From: Microbacterium sp. B35-30
GTDB lineage: Bacteria > Actinomycetota > Actinomycetes > Actinomycetales > Microbacteriaceae
DNA: 63,340 nucleotides
Direction: 5' to 3'
Assembly (NCBI RefSeq): GCF_010634855.1
Contig: NZ_MWLQ01000020.1
Coordinates: forward strand, 1 to 63,340
The position numbers were made by a program, and so were the translations under genes. The stretch's first letter is position 1. The number at the start of each line of letters is the position of its first letter. The notes beneath the pieces are model-generated. The model ran no database searches and was not told where the DNA came from. It saw only the letters and a program-made list of their open reading frames with translations. Shown here piece after piece: positions 49,501 through 57,556 of the stretch.

Positions 49501-52054
49501 CGACGCGGTGGGCGTGATCACCGCGACTGCGGATTCCGCCGCGGTGGACACCGCGGCGCTCACCGCCGCGATCGACACCGTGAAGGGTCTCGACGAGAGC
49601 GAGTACAGCGCCGAGACGTGGGCCGTGTTCGCGGCGGTGCTCGCCGACGCGGAGTCGGCCGTCGCCGACCCGGTGGCGTACGGCCTCGATGCCGAGGGCT
49701 CGGCGGCGCTCGCCGCTCGCCTGACGGCGGCGGCCGACGGCCTGACGCCCAAGGACGTCAGTGCCGACGTGCTCAACCTCGGTGTGGTGTCGATCACCTC
49801 GACCGATCGCGCGCTGCCGGCCGAGCTCACGCTCGCCGGTGTGCAGGCGAAGGTCACGTGGAGCCTCGGCTCCGTCGCCGCAGCGAAGACCACGGCTGAG
49901 CTCGGCACGTTCGCCGCGACCGGCCGTTCGACCGAGAAGCTCTCGTCCGGGGTGTACCAGCGCTTCAGCGCCACGGTGCTCGTGGTGCCGGCCGACCTGG
50001 AGTACTTCATCGACTCGGGCGCCTCGGGTGCCCCGGACGGATCGGTCTACGCCGCGGCCGCGGCATCCTTCCCGGAGCTGCTCAACGACACGAGCGACCA
50101 GAAGTGGGACGGCGCAGCGGCCGGCGAGACGTGGGGCTACTCCACCGCCGCGACGACGCTGGCTGCCGGCAACCCGCAGGACTGGGCCTCGTCGTACGTC
50201 GGCGCGGACTTCAACAAGCCGATCACCTACCACCTGACGCTGCCGGCCGGCTCGTACAACATCGTCGGCGTGCAGGCGCCGCGTGCGGGCCTGACGACCA
50301 ACGTGTATTCCAAGGTGAAGGTCGCCGGCACCGAGACCACCAAGACCGCCGTGTCGACGGGCTCGGCCACACCCGTCGCGCAGAAGCTCACGATCGATGC
50401 CGACGCGGTGGTGGACCTCGAGTTCGGCACGACGGGCACGAGCGGCTACAACGCCCGCCTCGCGCTGGTGTACGTGCAGAGCCTGCCGCGTGATCTCGGA
50501 GTGCAGGGCGCCCTGGGCGTCGACGACGAGCTGCCCGAGACGGTCGTCGTCGCGGGCACCGAGCGAGCCGTGGAGTGGGATGCCGCATCCGCCGCGCAGC
50601 CGCGCGCCGAGTACGCGAAGCTCACCGTGACGGGTCGCCTGACCGACTCCGATCAGGCTGTCGTCGCCGGCTTCGAGATCGTTCCTCCGGCGCTGGTGTA
50701 CTACATCGACGCGGGCACCAGCGGTGCGGCCTCGCCGCAGTACACGGCGGTCGCCGGCTCGGTGGCGCTGCGCAACGACAAGGTCGACCAGGTCTCGACG
50801 GCCGCCGACCAGTGGGGCCACATCGCCGACGGCATGAAGACGAAGGGCACCACCGACATCAACGACAAGTACTCGACGGGTCTGTACCAGGACACGACGA
50901 AGCTCGTCTACCGGCTGCCGCTCGACGCGGGCACCTACACGCTCACCGGTGGGTTCACCGAGTGGTGGGGCGTGAACCGCGCGATGTACCAGACGGTGTC
51001 GGTCGCGGGAACCGAGCTCGCGAAGGGCACCGTGCCGCTGTCGGGCTCGAACACGCCGATCGCCGCTCCGCTCACCTTCACGCTGACCGCTCCGGCCACC
51101 GTCGACTACCTCGTCACCAACGAGGGCGCCGGCAGCGAGAAGCCGGTCATCTCGTGGCTCGCGGTCGCCGACCAGACGCTGCCGGGCGCGCCGCAGAACG
51201 CGACGGCCACCCGTGCCGGCGACACCTCGATCACGGTCTCGTGGGATGCCTCGGCCCTCACCGGACCGGGATTCAGCGGGTACCGCGTGTACGAGGCGGG
51301 CGGCACCGACCCGGTGTGCGAGACGAGCGGCACGACCTGCACCGTGAAGGCGCTGGAGCTCGGCACCACGCACGCGTACGAGGTCGCGGGCGTGAACGCC
51401 ATCGGTGAGGGCGAGCGGTCGGCGGCGACGGCATCCGTCACCCTGCCGGAGGTGCCGTCCGACGACGGCGCGAAGACGGCGCCGGGCAAGGGCGCGCTCT
51501 CGTCGAACGACGGTTGGGACACCGGCCTCGAGGACGGCACCTTCCAGGTCACGATGAACCTGTGGTGGGGCGAGAACGGGTCGCTGTTCAAGCTCTACCG
51601 CGACGGCGAGCTCGTCGCCAAGGTGCCGCTCACGATGATGACGCCCGGCGCGCAGCGCGCGGTCGTCGACATCGAGGGCCTTCCGAACGGCACCTACGTT
51701 TTCACGGGAGAGCTGGTGAACTCGAAGGGCACGACGGCGACCGCGCCGCTCACCGTCAAGGTCACCGATGCGTCGCCCGGCAAGCCCGTGCTGTCGGCCG
51801 ACAACAAGGACGGCGACGGCAAGTACGTGGTCACGGCCGACCTGTGGTGGGGCACGAACGCCACGTCCTACCGGTTCCTCGAGAATGGCGCGGAGGTCGG
51901 AGCCGGGGCGCTGACCGCGGCCTCGCCCGACGCGCAGCGCGCGACGCTGCCGATCACCGGCAAGGCGAAGGGCACGTACACCTACACGGTGGAGTTCACG
52001 AACGCCGCCGGCACGACGGTGAGCGCGCCCCTCAAGGTGACCGTGACGAAGTAG
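46586..52054 (+). CDS. giant secreted multidomain glycoside hydrolase, GH59-like
   Basis: 1,822 aa. Signal peptide (basic RRSTRSLRISL, hydrophobic core, AQA about residue 45), then a catalytic barrel resembling GH59 galactocerebrosidases: FKGFGVLSANSTSALLL, VKIEMGNDRNTSTGPNAST, acid/base candidate E209 in DTNETSNP and nucleophile candidate E319 in VWNSEGQ. Then a LamG-like domain (about 608-840), a beta-sandwich, a FIVAR helix pair (about 988-1053), two homologous units beginning YFIDSGASGA (1137) and YYIDAGTSGA (1369), FN3 (about 1531-1621) and two C-terminal repeats with NLWWGENGS / DLWWGTNAT. No LPXTG anchor. GGAGG precedes ATG 46586. Probably degrades a galactoside polymer. Confidence 0.8.
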   Translation: MPRPKDDRNTPRRSTRSLRISLAAAVTAALIASPLAVPTMAQAAVTDPVVVNVNGADVAAAAQNKNGLTFKGFGVLSANSTSALLLDYKSQHPDKYWELIETLFGGDHPIMNTVKIEMGNDRNTSTGPNASTMRSRDEYPNVLREPGFQLAADAQLVAHGDIHVSILRWNRPAWVANDADQYIWFKNTVIAAYREFGVMVDSINPDTNETSNPNIPLYKTFSGWVANDAAGYEGASAADPNNGFASEEEKSLFRAIRTVAADTVGTPPVSFGNAMTSPTDSSLRDAVDVVGFHYSSADDSAGNMKKIAEQLDQEVWNSEGQSTFSSSADRPNNNASNEQGGFGTQFGGTNSALEMGNWVTTGFSASRRTLNIFQPAIGSFYDGFQYSSKELVNARDPWSGWMYYDGGLAVIEQFTQFAKLGWENADNTAGIWRAIPQASKSELGTGNPPSGARAGGASYTTLAAPDASDFSTVVINDSSFTKTYRVVPNGLNLGSDQTAELWETRAADDGESYDANYLKPVGEVAPAADGSYTVTVKPWSALTFTTLDHATAGAGGELTAKDGYGSSLPTSKEYTDAEGGRDVLDTDASGNVNGVTDDAFIYADDFDYAEAGTIKGYDPATGQLVDTGETFLGSRGAEAKPAGTPAVQSEDYGATPRYTNDTNGAFESVATVYSGGEGDAAHDRVLRQQVGPGMAGGAWNAGDPKTTIGDARWANYTVSSDVLFEATGSQYATIGAREQGGTANGQSVSAAELRVDPAGAWTFMRYGATLSSGSVAGTPAVAFKTGAGVWNNIAVKVAGNVYTALVNGVQVATYTDAAPQAAGRIQLGASFSFVQFDNLKVETVPGYTPYYATIIDGMHQTSWDDRSVPVLKFDASWSHVNGQGMFEWQRTASKSTAKGAAMTYSFTGTGLDIIGTNNGATTLDVIVDGVTVAAAAPTFAAGSEKTTFMLRGLEDAAHTVVIKTANDASINVDAVGVITATADSAAVDTAALTAAIDTVKGLDESEYSAETWAVFAAVLADAESAVADPVAYGLDAEGSAALAARLTAAADGLTPKDVSADVLNLGVVSITSTDRALPAELTLAGVQAKVTWSLGSVAAAKTTAELGTFAATGRSTEKLSSGVYQRFSATVLVVPADLEYFIDSGASGAPDGSVYAAAAASFPELLNDTSDQKWDGAAAGETWGYSTAATTLAAGNPQDWASSYVGADFNKPITYHLTLPAGSYNIVGVQAPRAGLTTNVYSKVKVAGTETTKTAVSTGSATPVAQKLTIDADAVVDLEFGTTGTSGYNARLALVYVQSLPRDLGVQGALGVDDELPETVVVAGTERAVEWDAASAAQPRAEYAKLTVTGRLTDSDQAVVAGFEIVPPALVYYIDAGTSGAASPQYTAVAGSVALRNDKVDQVSTAADQWGHIADGMKTKGTTDINDKYSTGLYQDTTKLVYRLPLDAGTYTLTGGFTEWWGVNRAMYQTVSVAGTELAKGTVPLSGSNTPIAAPLTFTLTAPATVDYLVTNEGAGSEKPVISWLAVADQTLPGAPQNATATRAGDTSITVSWDASALTGPGFSGYRVYEAGGTDPVCETSGTTCTVKALELGTTHAYEVAGVNAIGEGERSAATASVTLPEVPSDDGAKTAPGKGALSSNDGWDTGLEDGTFQVTMNLWWGENGSLFKLYRDGELVAKVPLTMMTPGAQRAVVDIEGLPNGTYVFTGELVNSKGTTATAPLTVKVTDASPGKPVLSADNKDGDGKYVVTADLWWGTNATSYRFLENGAEVGAGALTAASPDAQRATLPITGKAKGTYTYTVEFTNAAGTTVSAPLKVTVTK

Positions 52055-52075
52055 GAGACGGATGCCGTTCATCGG

Positions 52076-52168
52076 CGGTTGAGCGGGAGAAGCGAGACGA
52101 AGCGCGCCCGGGGCTCTGCGGAGGCTCGGGGCGTTTCGTCTCGCTCGTTCCTCGCTCGCTCAACGACC
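52076..52168. repeat. palindromic intergenic repeat, copy 1
   Basis: Outer arms GGTTGAGCGGG / CTCGCTCAACGACC with inner GAGACGAAGCG / CGTTTCGTCTCG fold into a long hairpin. It follows the glycoside hydrolase stop by about 20 bp and could terminate transcription from both sides. Confidence 0.65.
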
Positions 52169-52184
52169 GGGGGATGTGCATATC

Positions 52185-52293
52185 GGTCGTTGAGCGAGGG
52201 AGCGCCAGCGACCGAGACGAAACGCGTCGGGCCGACCCGCGGCGCCCGGCTCGGGGCGTTTCGTCTCGCTCGTTCCTCACTCGCTCAACGACC
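52185..52293. repeat. palindromic intergenic repeat, copy 2
   Basis: GGTCGTTGAGCGAGGGAGCG ... GAGACGAAACGC pairing with CGTTTCGTCTCG ... CTCGCTCAACGACC. Same family as copy 1, 16 bp downstream. Such GGTCGTTGAGCGA elements are widespread intergenic repeats in Microbacteriaceae genomes (known generally, not counted here). Confidence 0.65.
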
Positions 52294-52304
52294 GCGGGCC
52301 GGGC

Positions 52305-53717
52305 TCAGCCTGTGACGCTGTCGAGCGTCTCGCCGAGGATCCGCGCGGCATCCGGGAATCGCCGGGGGTCGTCGCTCGAGTAGTTCAGGCGCACGTAGGG
52401 CCCAGAGGGCTCGGCCGGGAACCACTCGTCTCCGGCGGCGATGATGAGCCCCCGCGCCTCGGCCTCGCGAACGACGAGTGCGGCATCCGTGCCGTCCGGC
52501 AGTCGTGCCCAGAGGTTGAGGCCGCCCTTCGGCGTCGTCTCGATGTGGGCAGTCGGCGCGTGCTCGCGCACGCTGTCGCGCAGCAGGTCGCGCCGCGCCC
52601 TCAGCTGCGGGCGCAGGCTCTTCAGGTGGGTGCGCCACGCGGGCTGCGTGACGACATCGAGGGCTGCGGCCTGCAGCAGTCCGCTGACGTACATCGACTC
52701 GGCGGCGCGATCGGTGAGGATGCGCTCGCGCGCCGGTCCCCGAGCGATGACGGATGCCACGCGCAGCGCCGGCGACACGCTCTTGGTGAGCGAGCGCAGG
52801 TAGATGACGTGGCCGTCGTCGTCGTGTGCGGCGACGGGGCGAGGGTCGGCGTCGATCGCCAGATCATGCGCCCAGTCGTCCTCCACGAGGAAGGCGCCTC
52901 GCCGGCGGACGACCTCGAGGACGGCGTCGGCGGTCTCTGCCGTCCACTGCCCGCCGGTCGGGTTGGCAAACGTCGGCTGCGCGTAGAACGCCCGTGCGCC
53001 GGTACGCTCCAGCGCCCGGTCGACCTCGTCCGGATCCGGACCGTCGGCACCGGTCGGCACGGGAACCAGGATGACGCCCGCCTGCTCGGCCGCGAGCATG
53101 GCACCCCAGTATGTCGGCGACTCGATGAGCAGCGGCTGCCCCGGCCCCACGACCGCGCGGAAGATCGACGACAGGCCGCTCTGGCTGCCCGAGATCACCA
53201 GCACGTCCCGTGCGGCGGGCGGCGTGATGCCGGCGGGAGCGCTCGCGGCCAGCTCGTGGGCGAACCACTCCTGCAGCTCGGGCATGCCCGTCACGGGCGA
53301 GCGGGTGATCGCCGCGCTCGAGCGCGCCGCGCGGGAGATCGCGGCCCGCACCGCACGCTCCGGAAGGAGATCGGATGCCGGATACCCGGAGTGCAGGCCG
53401 ATGGCATCGGGTGCGACCGACCGCTGCGTCGACGAGAGCACCGACAGCCGTGCCGGGGGCGCACCGAGCGCTCCCGCCTGCCAGCCGTAGTCGGCGGGCC
53501 GTGCCGACCGGACCGCCCGCACGAACGTGCCGATGCCGGGCCGGCTCTCGACCAGGCCGGCGTCGATGAGCGTGCGCATGGCCTTCTGCACGGTGACCGG
53601 GCTCGCCGAGTACTCGGCGACCAGCGCCCGGTTGGACGGGAGTCGCGCTCCCGGCGGGGCGGCTGCGATCCAGGCGCGGAGACCGACCGCGATGCGCGTG
53701 GTGCTATCCTGACTCAT
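52305..53717 (-). CDS. MocR-type regulator (GntR HTH plus aminotransferase-like domain)
   Basis: A 470-aa MocR/PdxR-like protein. The winged helix (about residues 1-70) has LPSNRALVAEYSASPVTVQKAMRTLIDAGLVESRPGIGTFV; the fold-type-I PLP domain follows with SGSQSGLSSIFRAV, PTFANPTGG, EDDWAHDL and the PLP-lysine candidate in YLRSLTKSVSP. Such regulators use PLP adducts as effectors. Its ATG at 53717 overlaps the ATG of the divergent EamA gene on the other strand (shared CATG), so it very probably controls that exporter gene. Confidence 0.92.
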   Translation of the reverse strand: MSQDSTTRIAVGLRAWIAAAPPGARLPSNRALVAEYSASPVTVQKAMRTLIDAGLVESRPGIGTFVRAVRSARPADYGWQAGALGAPPARLSVLSSTQRSVAPDAIGLHSGYPASDLLPERAVRAAISRAARSSAAITRSPVTGMPELQEWFAHELAASAPAGITPPAARDVLVISGSQSGLSSIFRAVVGPGQPLLIESPTYWGAMLAAEQAGVILVPVPTGADGPDPDEVDRALERTGARAFYAQPTFANPTGGQWTAETADAVLEVVRRRGAFLVEDDWAHDLAIDADPRPVAAHDDDGHVIYLRSLTKSVSPALRVASVIARGPARERILTDRAAESMYVSGLLQAAALDVVTQPAWRTHLKSLRPQLRARRDLLRDSVREHAPTAHIETTPKGGLNLWARLPDGTDAALVVREAEARGLIIAAGDEWFPAEPSGPYVRLNYSSDDPRRFPDAARILGETLDSVTG

Positions 53718-54639
53718 GACACAACAGAGTAGCGCTACTCTCTCGGATGCGCCGGTGCTACCGCGGTTGGCGGGCCTGGGATGGGGCTTCGTCGGCATCG
53801 TCGCCTTCTCGTTCACGCTGCCGTTCACGCGCGTCGCCGTCGGCGGTCTGTCGCCGCTCTTCATCGGAGCCGGCCGCGCCGTGGTCGCCGCGGCCCTCGC
53901 AGCCCTCGCGCTCTCGCTCACCCGGCAGCACTGGCCGAACGCGGTCCAGTGGGCGCGCCTCGCCGTCGTCGCAGCCGGCGTCGTGGTGGGCTTCCCGCTC
54001 CTGACGTCGTACGCGCTGCTCTCGGTGCCGGCGAACCACGCCGTCGTCGTGATCGGCCTCCTTCCCGCCGCGACCGCAGTGATGGCGGTGCTGCGGGGCA
54101 AGGAGCGCCCGGCCACTTCGTTCTGGGTGTTCGCGGGCCTCGGCGCCGTGGCGGCCATGACCTTCGCATCGCTGCAGAACGGCGGTCTCGGAGAGCTGCA
54201 CGAGGCCGACCTGCTGCTGTTCTTGGCGGTGCTCCTCTGTGCCATGGGCTACGCGGAGGGCGGTCTGCTCGCCCGAGAGCTGGGCGCGTGGCAGACGGTG
54301 TCGTGGGCACTCGTGCTGGCCGCGCCGCTGATGATCGTCGCGACGATCGTGGCGGTCGTCCAGCAGCCGCCGGCTGCCACGCCGGTCGAGTGGGCGGCGT
54401 TCGCCTACCTTGCGGTGGTCAGCATGTTCCTGGGCTTCTTCGCCTGGTATCGCGGGCTGGCGATCGGCCCCATCGCGCAGGTCAGCCAGGTGCAGCTGAT
54501 CCAGCCCGTGCTCGGCATCCTGTGGTCAGCCCTCTTCCTGCACGAGCGGATCGGACTGCCGACGCTGCTCGGCGGGCTCGCCGTCATCGCCTGCGCGGGC
54601 CTTGCCGTCCGCACCCGCCTCACCAGAAAGGAACCCTGA
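53716..54639 (+). CDS. EamA/RhaT-family transporter
   Basis: A 307-aa drug/metabolite transporter with ten helices in two EamA halves (first about 15-140; second about 150-300 ending in the repeated PVLGILWSALFLHERIGLPTLLGG). A metabolite exporter of the DMT superfamily, substrate unknown. The first ATG (53716) overlaps the divergent MocR start, and a perfect palindrome covers codons 4-9, so either the mRNA is leaderless (TATCCT five bases upstream) or a later start is used. Stop overlaps the ATG of the next gene (TGATG). Confidence 0.9.
   Translation: MTQQSSATLSDAPVLPRLAGLGWGFVGIVAFSFTLPFTRVAVGGLSPLFIGAGRAVVAAALAALALSLTRQHWPNAVQWARLAVVAAGVVVGFPLLTSYALLSVPANHAVVVIGLLPAATAVMAVLRGKERPATSFWVFAGLGAVAAMTFASLQNGGLGELHEADLLLFLAVLLCAMGYAEGGLLARELGAWQTVSWALVLAAPLMIVATIVAVVQQPPAATPVEWAAFAYLAVVSMFLGFFAWYRGLAIGPIAQVSQVQLIQPVLGILWSALFLHERIGLPTLLGGLAVIACAGLAVRTRLTRKEP
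53726..53741. promoter_or_regulatory. perfect 16-bp palindrome at the MocR/EamA divergent start
   Basis: AGAGTAGCGCTACTCT lies inside the first EamA codons and 9 bp upstream of the MocR ATG; on the minus strand TACTCT could serve as the MocR -10 box. A likely autoregulatory site. Confidence 0.6.
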
Positions 54640-55271
54640 TGCGACACACGCCGCGCTATCTCATGACCGACCCCGAGCAGGTCAAGGAGCTCATCCGCCG
54701 CCACCCGTGGGCGACCTTCGTCTCGCACACGGCCGATGGGCTGGTCGCGTCCCACTACCCGGTGCTCCTCGACGAGGAGACCGACGACATCGTCGTGGTC
54801 AGTCACTTCGGCCGGCCCGACGACGAGCTGCACGAGCTCGGCCGGCACGAGATGCTCGTGATCATCCAAGGGCCGCACGACTACGTGTCGCCGAGCTGGT
54901 ACGCGCCCGGCGACCTCGTCCCGACCTGGAATCACGTCACCGCACACCTGTACGGCACGCCGGAGATCCTCACCGAGGAGGCGAACTACGCGATGCTCTC
55001 GCGGCTGACCGACCACTTCGAGGCGGGGCATCCGCACGGCCGCAGCCTCGACGAGGACGAGGCCGGCACGCGCCGCATCGCGAAGGGCACGGTCGGCCTG
55101 CGTCTGCGCGTCACGCGGTTCGATGCCCGGGCCAAGCTCAGCCAGAACAAGCCCGCGGAGGTGCGCGAGAACATCACGGACCACCTCGCCCCGCACAATC
55201 CCGCGCTCGCTGAGGCGATGCGGGACGTCGCGCCCTTGCCCGCCTCTCAGGCGCCCTCGATTGCGAGCTGA
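54639..55271 (+). CDS. FMN-binding negative transcriptional regulator family protein (PaiB-like)
   Basis: A 210-aa split-barrel flavoprotein. The N-terminus MRHTPRYLMTDPEQVKELIRRHPWATFVS and the core HFGRPDDE, GPHDYVSPSWYAPGDLVPTWNHVTAHLYG match PaiB. Despite the historical name, homologues are FMN/heme split-barrel proteins whose regulatory role is poorly established. Coupled to the EamA gene by TGATG overlap, so both probably belong to one MocR-controlled operon. Its last 25 bp overlap the convergent regulator gene. Confidence 0.92.
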   Translation: MRHTPRYLMTDPEQVKELIRRHPWATFVSHTADGLVASHYPVLLDEETDDIVVVSHFGRPDDELHELGRHEMLVIIQGPHDYVSPSWYAPGDLVPTWNHVTAHLYGTPEILTEEANYAMLSRLTDHFEAGHPHGRSLDEDEAGTRRIAKGTVGLRLRVTRFDARAKLSQNKPAEVRENITDHLAPHNPALAEAMRDVAPLPASQAPSIAS

Positions 55272-56155
55272 CCGACGCCGGCCGCCGTCTCGTCGGGTCG
55301 CGGGTGCGTCGCCGCCCACGACGCGAGCAGGCGCAGGCGCTCGGCGGAGGGCGAGCCGGGCTCGGCCGTGTAGATGAGCATGACGTGGCCGGGCTCGGCG
55401 GTGAGCGCGAGCTCCTCGTAGGCGAGGGTGAGCTCGCCGACGACCGGGTGGTGGAAGCGCTTCGTGCCCGCGCCGTGCGTGCGGACGTCGTGCGCCGCCC
55501 AGAGCCGGCGGAAGGTCTCGCTGCGCGTCGACAGCTCGCCGACGAGTTCCTGCATGGCCGGGTCGTGCGGATCGCGGCCGGCCTCGGCCCTCATCACCCC
55601 GACGCACATCTCGGCGAACCGATCCCAGTCCGGGTAGAACTCCCGGGCCGCCGGATCCAGGAACTGGAAGCGCGCGAGGTTCGGCACGCGGCCGCCGTCG
55701 CCGATGACGGGGGAGTAGAACGCGCGGCCCAGCTCGTTCGTGGCGAGGAGGTTCTGGCGCGGGTCGCGGACGAACGCGATCCCGTCGGTGATCGACGCGA
55801 GCGCCCACTGCAGGCTGGGCCGTGCGGCCGCCGCCCGGCCGCCGCGACGGCGCGGCCGACCGCTGGTGGGGATGCCGTCGGCCGCGCGGGCGAGGTCGAG
55901 CAGGTGTGAGCGCTCCGCGTCGTCGAGCTGCAGGGCGCGCGCGATGGCGTCGAGCACCGACGCCGATGCGCCGGCGATGGCGCCCCGCTCGAGCTTGGCG
56001 TAATACTCCACGCTGACGCCTGCCAGGATCGCCACCTCGCCCCGGCGCAGCCCGGCGACCCGGCGGCCCGGCCCCGCGGCGATGCCGGCGGCGTCGGGCG
56101 TGACGCGGGCGCGGCGACTCATCAGGAACTCGCGGACCTCGGCTCGATTGTCCAT
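55247..56155 (-). CDS. XRE-family regulator with MmyB-like ligand-binding domain
   Basis: A 302-aa regulator. XRE HTH at about residues 33-85 (RVAGLRRGEVAILAGVSVEYYAKLERG) and a PAS-like MmyB ligand-binding domain (about 110-270), with PVIGDGGRVPNLARFQFLDPAAREFYPDW and FHHPVVGELTLAYEELAL. Such proteins are thought to bind fatty-acid-like or other hydrophobic ligands and often sit next to oxidoreductases; here an MFS pump and alcohol dehydrogenase are divergent and likely targets. Converges on the PaiB gene. Confidence 0.93.
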   Translation of the reverse strand: MDNRAEVREFLMSRRARVTPDAAGIAAGPGRRVAGLRRGEVAILAGVSVEYYAKLERGAIAGASASVLDAIARALQLDDAERSHLLDLARAADGIPTSGRPRRRGGRAAAARPSLQWALASITDGIAFVRDPRQNLLATNELGRAFYSPVIGDGGRVPNLARFQFLDPAAREFYPDWDRFAEMCVGVMRAEAGRDPHDPAMQELVGELSTRSETFRRLWAAHDVRTHGAGTKRFHHPVVGELTLAYEELALTAEPGHVMLIYTAEPGSPSAERLRLLASWAATHPRPDETAAGVGQLAIEGA

Positions 56156-56255
56156 ACGAGAAGGCTAGATCGGCTCCGGCGCGCGAGGGGTGCCTTGTCA
56201 ATACACGTCTCATCAGGAACTCCCCCGGCGGTCGCACTCCCGCGATGCTCGATGC

Positions 56256-57503
56256 ATGACCGAATCCGCCGCCGCGCTGCGTCCCGCACTCACGCGCCTG
56301 CTGCCGACGCTGCTGCTCCTGCTGACGGTGTTCGGGCCGATCTCGATGGACCTCTACCTGCCGGCGCTGCCGGCGCTCACGACCGACCTCGGCGCATCGA
56401 CCTCGGTCGCACAGCTCACGGTGACGGCGTGCCTCGTGGGACTCGCCGCCGGACAGCTCCTCGCCGGCCCGCTCTCGGACCGCTTCGGTCGTCGCGGCAT
56501 CCTCCTGATCGGCATCGTCGCGTACATCGCCACGTCGGCGCTCTGCGCCGCGACCCCGACGGTCGAGACGCTCATCCTCGCCCGCTTCGTGCAGGGTCTC
56601 GCCGGCGGCGTCGGCATCGTCATCGCGCAGGCCGCGGGCCGCGACGTGTACTCCGGCGGCGCGCTCATCCGCTTCTACGGCCGGCTGACCGTCGCCGGCG
56701 GCCTTGCCGCGATCATCGGCCCCCTCCTCGGCGGGCTGCTCACCTCCGTCACCGACTGGCGCGGACTGTTCGCCTTCCTCGCCGTCCTCGGCGGCGGCAT
56801 CCTCGTCATCGCACTTATCGCCTTCCCCGAGACACTGCCGCCCGACCGGCGCACGTACGGCGGATGGGCCCAGACGCTGCGCGACTACCGGACCCTCGTG
56901 ACGGATGCCCCGTTCCTCGGCGCCGTGCTCAACCAGGGCTTCCTCTACGCGGCGCTCTTCGCGTACCTGGCGGGGTCGACCTTCGTGCTGCAGGACATCT
57001 ACGGGCTGAGCCCGCTCGGCTACGCGCTCGCGTTCGGCCTCAACTCCGCCGGCTTCATGGTGTTCGGCTACGTCGCCGGGCGGCTCGCCGAGCGCTGGAG
57101 CGTGCGCGGCACACTCATCGCGGGCATCGTCGTCGCCGGCGTCGGCGCTGCGGGGCTGCTCGTCGCGGGGCTCACGCCGATGCCGCTGTGGGTCGTGGTC
57201 GTCTCGCTCTTCGCGCTCGCCGTCGGCGTGGCGATCACCTCTCCGCCGGCGACCACGCTCGCCCTCGTCGACTACCCGCAGATGGCGGGCACCGCGTCGT
57301 CGCTGCTGGGCATGGTGCGCTTCGGACTGGGCGGGATCGCCGCTCCTCTGGTCGGTGTCGCAGGTGCCGCGAGCATCCTGCCGCTCGGACTCGTCACCGT
57401 TGTCGCGGTCGGCCTCTCGGCGGTCGCGTTCCTCGCCCTCGCCCGTCGCCGACGCCCCGCCTCGAACGCGGAACAGGCAACGGTCGCGGCATCCGTGATC
57501 TGA
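56256..57503 (+). CDS. MFS multidrug exporter, Bcr/CflA family
   Basis: A 415-aa 12-helix transporter. Bcr/CflA hallmarks: GPISMDLYLPALPAL in helix 1, LTVTACLVGLAAGQLLAGPLSDRFGRRGILLIG (motif A), then a proline in helix 5 of GGLLTSVTDWRGLF. ATG 56256 chosen because the preceding 22 in-frame residues are polar and unlike the family. Divergent from the MmyB-type regulator, followed 53 bp later by the alcohol dehydrogenase, probably co-transcribed. Confidence 0.92.
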   Translation: MTESAAALRPALTRLLPTLLLLLTVFGPISMDLYLPALPALTTDLGASTSVAQLTVTACLVGLAAGQLLAGPLSDRFGRRGILLIGIVAYIATSALCAATPTVETLILARFVQGLAGGVGIVIAQAAGRDVYSGGALIRFYGRLTVAGGLAAIIGPLLGGLLTSVTDWRGLFAFLAVLGGGILVIALIAFPETLPPDRRTYGGWAQTLRDYRTLVTDAPFLGAVLNQGFLYAALFAYLAGSTFVLQDIYGLSPLGYALAFGLNSAGFMVFGYVAGRLAERWSVRGTLIAGIVVAGVGAAGLLVAGLTPMPLWVVVVSLFALAVGVAITSPPATTLALVDYPQMAGTASSLLGMVRFGLGGIAAPLVGVAGAASILPLGLVTVVAVGLSAVAFLALARRRRPASNAEQATVAASVI

Positions 57504-57556
57504 AAACCCCACGCAGAACCCCGAGAACTGCACCCCCGAGAAGAAGGAGAACCCAC

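Noticed and set aside
46682..52072. A 1,796-codon open frame antisense to the giant glycoside hydrolase
   Set aside because: Arises from GC-rich third positions; no start site support and no domain similarity, whereas the opposite strand has clear domains.
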